DNA from: Luminiphilus sp.
Lineage (GTDB): Bacteria; Pseudomonadota; Gammaproteobacteria; Pseudomonadales; Halieaceae
Direction of reading: 5' to 3'
Length of the DNA stretch: 11,643 bases
Assembly (NCBI GenBank): GCA_022425845.1
Contig: JAKMEU010000244.1
Coordinates: forward strand, 1 to 11,643
Shown here: piece by piece, positions 7,745 through 11,643 of the stretch
How the letters are laid out: each line of letters opens with the position of its first letter
Numbering within the stretch: the stretch's first letter is position 1
Made by a program: the position numbers and the translations under genes
Notes under the pieces: model-generated
Databases searched by the model: none
What the model saw: the letters and a program-made list of their open reading frames with translations, nothing else
Told to the model about the DNA's origin: nothing

Positions 7745-8808
7745 CAGTCAAAACTCCGCAGCGCAAGACCACAGGCGATCATCATGGCGGGGGCGTCCGA
7801 GTTGAGCGCGACCGCATTGACCCTGGGCGAAATACTCATATCAGCGAAAGGGTTTGCCACTATGGTTTGGCAACCCAGACGCGTCGCAACCAGTGGCTCC
7901 AGACCGTCCATGGCCGCAACGCCACCGGCCAGAATGACGCAATCCACGCTGTTAAAATCACTCGAAGAAAAGAAGAATTGCAGCGATCGTCCTACCTGCT
8001 GAACCACTGCCTCTCGGAAAGGCTCGAGCACATCAAGCTCATAGTCATCTGGCAACCCGCCCTGCTTCTTGGCCAGTCCAGCTTCCTCAAGCGGTAGGCC
8101 ATACCGACGCATGATCTCGTCCGTCAGTTGTTTCCCGCCAAAGAGCTGCTCCCGCGTATAGACCGTCTCCCCTTTATGCAGAACAGAGAGCGTTGTCATG
8201 GTCGCACCGATATCAACAATGGCCACGGTTGCCGTATCGTCGATTTGCCACTGGCCCTTGATGAGTCCGAAGGCCCGCTCCATGGCGTAGGCCTCGACAT
8301 CAACCACTTTGGGGGTCAGGTCCGCCAGCTCCAGGGCCTCGACTCGAGCCTCGATGGTTTCACGCCGACAGGCTGCCAGGAGAACTTCAACCTGGTCAGA
8401 GCGTCCTGGCGTGGCACCCTGGATCTCGAAGTCAATGGCGACTTCGTCCAGTGGATAGGGGATGTATTGGTCCGCCTCAAGCGTCAGCTGCGTCTCCATG
8501 TCGTCATCATTGAGACCCACAGGCATGGACAGCGTTTTGGTGATAACCGATGACCCCGCCACAGCGGCACAGACCAGTTTGTTTTTGGAGCGAGCGCGAG
8601 AATAGAGGCTGCGCAGGGCTCCGGCCACTTCTTCAGTGTTGTTGATGTTTTTCTCTACCACAGAACCCTGAGGCAAGGATGCAACCGCGAAGGATTCGAC
8701 TCGATAGCGATCGCCTGACTGGCTAAGCTCAATCAGCTTTATCGTCGTCGAGCTGATGTCTATGCCCAACATCTGCGCGGTTTTTCGTTTCCCGAAAAGA
8801 CCTAACAC
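7744..8808 (-). CDS. pilM: Type IV pilus actin-like ATPase PilM
   Basis: PilM is a cytoplasmic FtsA/actin-fold protein that binds the PilN N-terminus and connects the pilus motor platform to the PilNOP complex. The 354 residues match Pseudomonas PilM over their whole length. Nucleotide-binding motifs: phosphate-1 GIDISSTTIKL (15-25), phosphate-2 VDIGATMTTLS (198-208), and the adenosine motif LAGGVA (293-298). EADQYIPYPLDEVAIDFE (111-128) and YGLPLEEAGLAKKQGGLPDDY (236-256) are typical family segments. The start is GTG; AGAGGGG (8819-8813) lies four bases upstream, and the N-terminal MLGLFGKR agrees with homologues. It is the first gene of the pilMNOPQ-aroK-aroB operon and is divergent from mrcA. 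Confidence 0.97.
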   Translation of the reverse strand: MLGLFGKRKTAQMLGIDISSTTIKLIELSQSGDRYRVESFAVASLPQGSVVEKNINNTEEVAGALRSLYSRARSKNKLVCAAVAGSSVITKTLSMPVGLNDDDMETQLTLEADQYIPYPLDEVAIDFEIQGATPGRSDQVEVLLAACRRETIEARVEALELADLTPKVVDVEAYAMERAFGLIKGQWQIDDTATVAIVDIGATMTTLSVLHKGETVYTREQLFGGKQLTDEIMRRYGLPLEEAGLAKKQGGLPDDYELDVLEPFREAVVQQVGRSLQFFFSSSDFNSVDCVILAGGVAAMDGLEPLVATRLGCQTIVANPFADMSISPRVNAVALNSDAPAMMIACGLALRSFD

Positions 8809-8903
8809 TGTTCCCCTCTAATCCCGTCCTGGTTTTGTGGAGGTAGTCGCCTGAGCCCGCGTTTTCATCTGCATCCGCCGAACCGCTTCAGCCCACTTCC
8901 TTT

Positions 8904-8930
8904 ATTATACGACCTGTATGCGCATCACAA
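8904..8930 (-). promoter_or_regulatory. Candidate sigma-70 promoter for the pilM operon
   Basis: The minus strand carries a perfect TATAAT (8909-8904). The best -35 match upstream is TTGTGA (8930-8925) at a short 15-base spacing; at 17 bases the hexamer is a poor TCTTGT. Transcription would start near 8897, leaving a leader of about 90 bases before pilM. TGTGA is also half of a CRP/Vfr-type site, and it adjoins the 8-base palindrome ATGCGCAT (8918-8925), so activator input at a weak -35 is possible but unproven. Confidence 0.55.
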
Positions 8931-8944
8931 GACCGTAAAAAGGT

Positions 8945-8984
8945 CACTTTGCCGCAGTAATTTCCTTTCTCAACTGACAAAGTG
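8945..8984. repeat. Inverted repeat in the mrcA-pilM intergenic region
   Basis: CACTTTG (8945-8951) and CAAAGTG (8978-8984) are exact 7-base reverse complements separated by 26 bases. The right arm overlaps the best -35-like hexamer before mrcA. It could be a paired operator or a hairpin in an mrcA transcript, or chance. Confidence 0.4.
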
Positions 8985-9002
8985 CGAGCCCCAGAACACT
9001 AT
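8974..9002 (+). promoter_or_regulatory. Weak promoter candidate directly before mrcA
   Basis: CTGACA (8974-8979, 5 of 6 to TTGACA) and CACTAT (8997-9002, 3 of 6 to TATAAT) are 17 bases apart. They would place the transcription start within a few bases of the mrcA ATG, giving a leaderless or nearly leaderless mRNA. The weak -10 makes this tentative; a start further upstream in the 8809-8970 stretch is equally possible, though I see no better boxes there. Confidence 0.25.
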
Positions 9003-9006
9003 TTAC

Positions 9007-11457
9007 ATGAATTGGGACCGTATTGGGAGCATTCTGGACTTGGTTTTAACACGGACATTGTCAGTCGGGTTGGCTATTTTAGGCTGCGCCGCCCTGTGGT
9101 GGCTAGCAGGATTGTACCTGTATCTCAGTCCAAACCTGCCTGACGCCGACACGCTCAGGGACGTTAAACTGCAAACGCCCATGCGGGTCATGAGCAGCGA
9201 TGGTCGCCTGATTGGCCAGTTTGGGGAGCAAAAAAGAAGCCCGCTCACCTTCGACCAGATCCCCGATACGTTTATCAACGCCCTCCTCGCCGCCGAGGAT
9301 GATCAATTTTTTGAACACAGGGGCGTCGACCTCCTGGGTCTCGCAAGAGCCGTGTCGGAACTCATTGCCACGGGCCAGAAACGCTCTGGCGGCAGCACCC
9401 TGACCATGCAGGTGGCGCGGAATTATTTCCTGTCACTCGAGCGGACATTCCTGCGCAAGTTCAACGAGATTCTGCTTGCCCTTGAAATCGAGCGGGCACT
9501 CACGAAGGCGGAGATCTTTGAGCTTTATGTCAATCGGGTTTTTCTGGGGCACCGGGCCTACGGTTTCGAAGCGGCAGCACAGACCTACTATGGGAAGTCC
9601 CTCGCCGAATTGTCGCTGGCACAACACGCCATGCTTGCGGGCATTCCAAAGGCCCCATCCCGCAATAACCCCCTGAGCAATCCAGAGGCTGGCAAGGTCA
9701 GAAGGGACTGGATACTCGGTCGCATGGCCTCCCTTGGGATGATTGATGTGAGTCTGCGCGATGCAACCCGCAGTCAGCCGGTCAGCGCAGCCTATTTTGG
9801 GCTCCAGGTCGAGGTTGATGCCGATTACGTGGCAGAAATGGTGCGCGCGGAAATGCTGGATCGTTTCGGCAGCGGCGCCTACAGCGACGGTTACGTGGTG
9901 TTCACCACGGTGGACGGCGCCGCCCAGGTATCAGCGCGCCGCGCTTTGATCGATGGGCTCAGGACCTACGATCGGCGCCATGGCTGGCGTGGCCCTGAGC
10001 AGCGTCTACCACCGCTTCCCGACGAAACTGCCAACCAAACGTCGGAACGCTGGGCAGTCGCCTTAGCCAATATGCCCGTGATCGCAGATCTTGCCCCGGC
10101 TGTCGTCGTCGCCCTGGACCCGCAGGGCGCCGATGTCATCGATAAGCAAGGAGCGAGCCACCGACTGATGTGGGAAGGCGATCTGGAATCCATCCGCCGC
10201 TTCAAAACCGAAAATATCACTGAGGGACGTGCCGCCACTATCGAGGATCTTTTGACCGTGGGCGACCTGATACGCATCGACTGGGACGATCAGGAGGACG
10301 TCTGGCGGCTGGCCCAGGTGCCCCGCGCGCAGGCCGCATTGGTCGCGCTGGACCCGCAGGATGGCGCCATCAGGGCCCTGGTCGGCGGCATGGGTTTCGA
10401 ACTGTCCAAGTTCAACCGGGCCACGCAGGCGCGCCGCCAGCCGGGCTCTAACTTCAAGGCCTTTCTGTATGCCGCGGCACTCGAGTACGGGATTACGCCC
10501 GCGACCCTCATCAACGATGCACCCATCGTCCTCGACAACCTGTCAAGCGACGAAATCTGGCGACCCGAAAATGACAGCGGACGCTTTTACGGACCCACGC
10601 GATTGCGCGATGCCCTGACCTTTTCAAGGAATCTGGTTTCCATCAGGGTGCTGCAAAGGCTGGGGTTGAACCGATTTATCGATTACGTGGGCAACCTGGG
10701 TTTCAACACCGAAGGTATGGCGCGCAATCTGACCCTGGCATTGGGTACCCATGCCTACACTCCCCTTGAGATCGCGACTGGCTATAGCGTGATCGCCAAT
10801 GGCGGCTTTCGTGTTGAGCCCTACCTGATTGAACGGATCGAGGATGCGTCGGGGAATACCCTTTATGAAGCGGACCCCTGGATCGCCTGCAAGACCTGTG
10901 AAGAGCCGGTCGCTGAAACAGCGGGGGAGCCACTGCGCATGGAAGATATTCTTCAGACCGACGCGCCACCCATACGGGAAGCACCGCGGGTGATGGATGC
11001 CCGGGCAAGTTTTCTGGTGGCCTCAATGCTGGGGGACGTTATTCGTCGAGGTACGGGTAGGCGCGCGCGGGTGCTGGAACGCGACGATCTCGCAGGGAAA
11101 ACAGGGACCACGAACGGACCCCGCGACGCTTGGTTTTCAGGCTTCAGCCCGGCGCTCGTGACAACCGCATGGGTGGGCTTTGATGACTATAGTTTGCTCG
11201 GGAAGCGCGAATTCGGGGGCACCGCCGCACTGCCAATCTGGATCGATTTCATGCGCGATGCGCTGCCACCTGAACAACCAATGGCCCCCATGCCAAGCGG
11301 CGTCGTGCGCCTGCGTATTGATCGCGAGTCAGGTCGGCGGGTGGCGGGAACGCCCCAGGGCAGTATGTTTGAGTATTTCCTCGAGGAATTTTTACCCGGA
11401 GACACCTCCGATGGGGAGAGCCCGATCGGCACGGATGAATTGGACGACCTTTTCTGA
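9007..11457 (+). CDS. mrcA: Penicillin-binding protein 1A (bifunctional glycosyltransferase/transpeptidase)
   Basis: This class A PBP polymerises lipid II into glycan strands and cross-links them in the periplasm. It has 816 residues, within the usual family range. A short cytoplasmic tail is followed by a membrane anchor (about 18-40) ending in LYLYLSPNLP. The GT51 glycosyltransferase domain (about 58-235) has catalytic Glu97 in AAEDDQFFEHRG, the RSGGSTLTMQ motif (126-135) and ELYVNRVFLG (172-181). An OB-type domain lies at about 320-440. The transpeptidase domain has Ser481 in SNFK (481-484), SRN (540-542) and KTGT (698-701). A CxxC pair (Cys628, Cys631) resembles the one in E. coli PBP1A. 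The C-terminus is acidic. No Shine-Dalgarno precedes the ATG at 9007, but the membrane anchor begins right after it and no nearby upstream ATG, GTG or TTG in frame fits better. It is also called ponA in Pseudomonas. Confidence 0.97.
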   Translation: MNWDRIGSILDLVLTRTLSVGLAILGCAALWWLAGLYLYLSPNLPDADTLRDVKLQTPMRVMSSDGRLIGQFGEQKRSPLTFDQIPDTFINALLAAEDDQFFEHRGVDLLGLARAVSELIATGQKRSGGSTLTMQVARNYFLSLERTFLRKFNEILLALEIERALTKAEIFELYVNRVFLGHRAYGFEAAAQTYYGKSLAELSLAQHAMLAGIPKAPSRNNPLSNPEAGKVRRDWILGRMASLGMIDVSLRDATRSQPVSAAYFGLQVEVDADYVAEMVRAEMLDRFGSGAYSDGYVVFTTVDGAAQVSARRALIDGLRTYDRRHGWRGPEQRLPPLPDETANQTSERWAVALANMPVIADLAPAVVVALDPQGADVIDKQGASHRLMWEGDLESIRRFKTENITEGRAATIEDLLTVGDLIRIDWDDQEDVWRLAQVPRAQAALVALDPQDGAIRALVGGMGFELSKFNRATQARRQPGSNFKAFLYAAALEYGITPATLINDAPIVLDNLSSDEIWRPENDSGRFYGPTRLRDALTFSRNLVSIRVLQRLGLNRFIDYVGNLGFNTEGMARNLTLALGTHAYTPLEIATGYSVIANGGFRVEPYLIERIEDASGNTLYEADPWIACKTCEEPVAETAGEPLRMEDILQTDAPPIREAPRVMDARASFLVASMLGDVIRRGTGRRARVLERDDLAGKTGTTNGPRDAWFSGFSPALVTTAWVGFDDYSLLGKREFGGTAALPIWIDFMRDALPPEQPMAPMPSGVVRLRIDRESGRRVAGTPQGSMFEYFLEEFLPGDTSDGESPIGTDELDDLF

Positions 11458-11475
11458 CTCCAACCGAGCGGGGCT

Positions 11476-11643
11476 TTAACGCCAGTTTCGGTCCGCACCG
11501 AAACCCACACCACCCCAAAGCTGCTCTTCGTAATCGTCATCAACCGCAATCCGTGCCACGCCGGATGCCATCGCAGCCCGCGCGACCGCGGGCGCAATGA
11601 TGGGCATCAGCCGGGGGTCCATGGGCTTGGGTAAAATATAATC
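11476..11643 (-). CDS. maeB: Malic enzyme, C-terminal end (runs off the right edge)
   Basis: The last 55 codons and stop of a malic enzyme, which decarboxylates malate to pyruvate with reduction of NAD(P). The visible motif is DYILPKPMDPRLMPIIAPAV, the conserved end of the NAD(P)-binding domain in the MaeB-type family, followed by ARAAMASGVAR. The protein ends about 30 residues later with VGFGADRNWR, so the phosphotransacetylase-like domain that follows in long MaeB proteins is absent; this is the short form. A malic enzyme beside the PBP1A gene is also the arrangement in Pseudomonas. It converges on mrcA with an 18-base gap between stops. Cofactor preference cannot be judged from this fragment, so the symbol is provisional. 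Confidence 0.82.
   Translation of the reverse strand, partial: DYILPKPMDPRLMPIIAPAVARAAMASGVARIAVDDDYEEQLWGGVGFGADRNWR
11485..11504. terminator. Perfect hairpin at the mrcA/malic enzyme 3' junction
   Basis: GTTTCGGT, the loop CCGC, then ACCGAAAC form a perfect 8-bp stem with a 4-base loop, inside the last codons of the malic enzyme and 27 bases after the mrcA stop. It reads as a hairpin on both strands, so it could serve convergent transcripts from both sides. Neither side has a clear T run, so it is at best a non-canonical terminator or an mRNA 3'-end stabiliser. Confidence 0.4.

Noticed and set aside
8128..8553. Open frame of 141 codons on the plus strand opposite pilM
   Set aside because: Antisense shadow of the strongly conserved PilM sequence; no independent evidence.
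8931..8945. GACC-GTAAAAA-GGTC as a terminator in the divergent region
   Set aside because: The stem is only 4 bp, there is no gene upstream of it to terminate on either strand, and the A/T run is in the loop.
10888..10899. CxxC motif in MrcA as a possible novel redox or metal site
   Set aside because: E. coli PBP1A carries a similar Cys-x-x-Cys at the corresponding place before the KTG motif, so it is a known family feature rather than a new one.
11576..11593. GC-rich hairpin GCCCGC/GCGGGC within the malic enzyme end
   Set aside because: It lies over Ala/Arg-rich conserved codons, where GC-rich self-complementary sequence is expected by chance, and no T run follows.

Overview
The window is ordinary core-chromosome sequence from a gammaproteobacterium. 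The gene order ponA/mrcA - pilMNOPQ - aroK - aroB - gltB, with a malic enzyme gene converging on mrcA, is the arrangement I know from Pseudomonas and its relatives. Protein motifs (PilM, PilQ, AroB and GltB especially) look Pseudomonas-like without being identical. The moderately GC-rich composition and the missing SPOR/DamX gene would fit a Pseudomonadales or Cellvibrionales-type (perhaps marine) bacterium; I cannot name the genus.

Layout. Positions 1-1984 (minus strand) hold the N-terminal 661 codons of the glutamate synthase large subunit, running off the left edge. A 126-base gap with a good promoter candidate and a small leader hairpin separates it from aroB. From 8808 down to 2111 runs one tightly packed minus-strand operon: pilM, pilN, pilO, pilP, pilQ, aroK, aroB. 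Junctions there range from an 11-base overlap to a gap of about 18 bases (75 if aroB starts at its ATG). A 198-base divergent intergenic region (8809-9006) carries a perfect TATAAT box for the pil operon and an inverted repeat near mrcA. The plus-strand gene mrcA (9007-11457) encodes the bifunctional peptidoglycan synthase PBP1A. The last 168 bases hold the C-terminal end of a malic enzyme gene on the minus strand, 18 bases from the mrcA stop.

How the genes work together. PilM (cytoplasmic, actin-like), PilN and PilO (inner-membrane, coiled-coil), PilP (lipoprotein) and PilQ (outer-membrane secretin) form the alignment subcomplex and pore of a type IVa pilus. AroK and AroB are two steps of the shikimate pathway and travel with the pil genes in many gammaproteobacteria. 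MrcA builds the peptidoglycan through which the pilus machine must pass. GltB starts a nitrogen-assimilation unit.

I found no mobile element, CRISPR array, RNA gene, defence gene or unexplained coding region, and nothing I would call a previously undescribed system. The items worth a second look are modest: the absent SPOR gene between aroB and gltB, an uncertain aroB start with a hexamer repeat, a Gly/Gln-rich insert in PilQ, an mrcA start without a ribosome-binding site, and a perfect hairpin at the mrcA/malic enzyme 3' junction.
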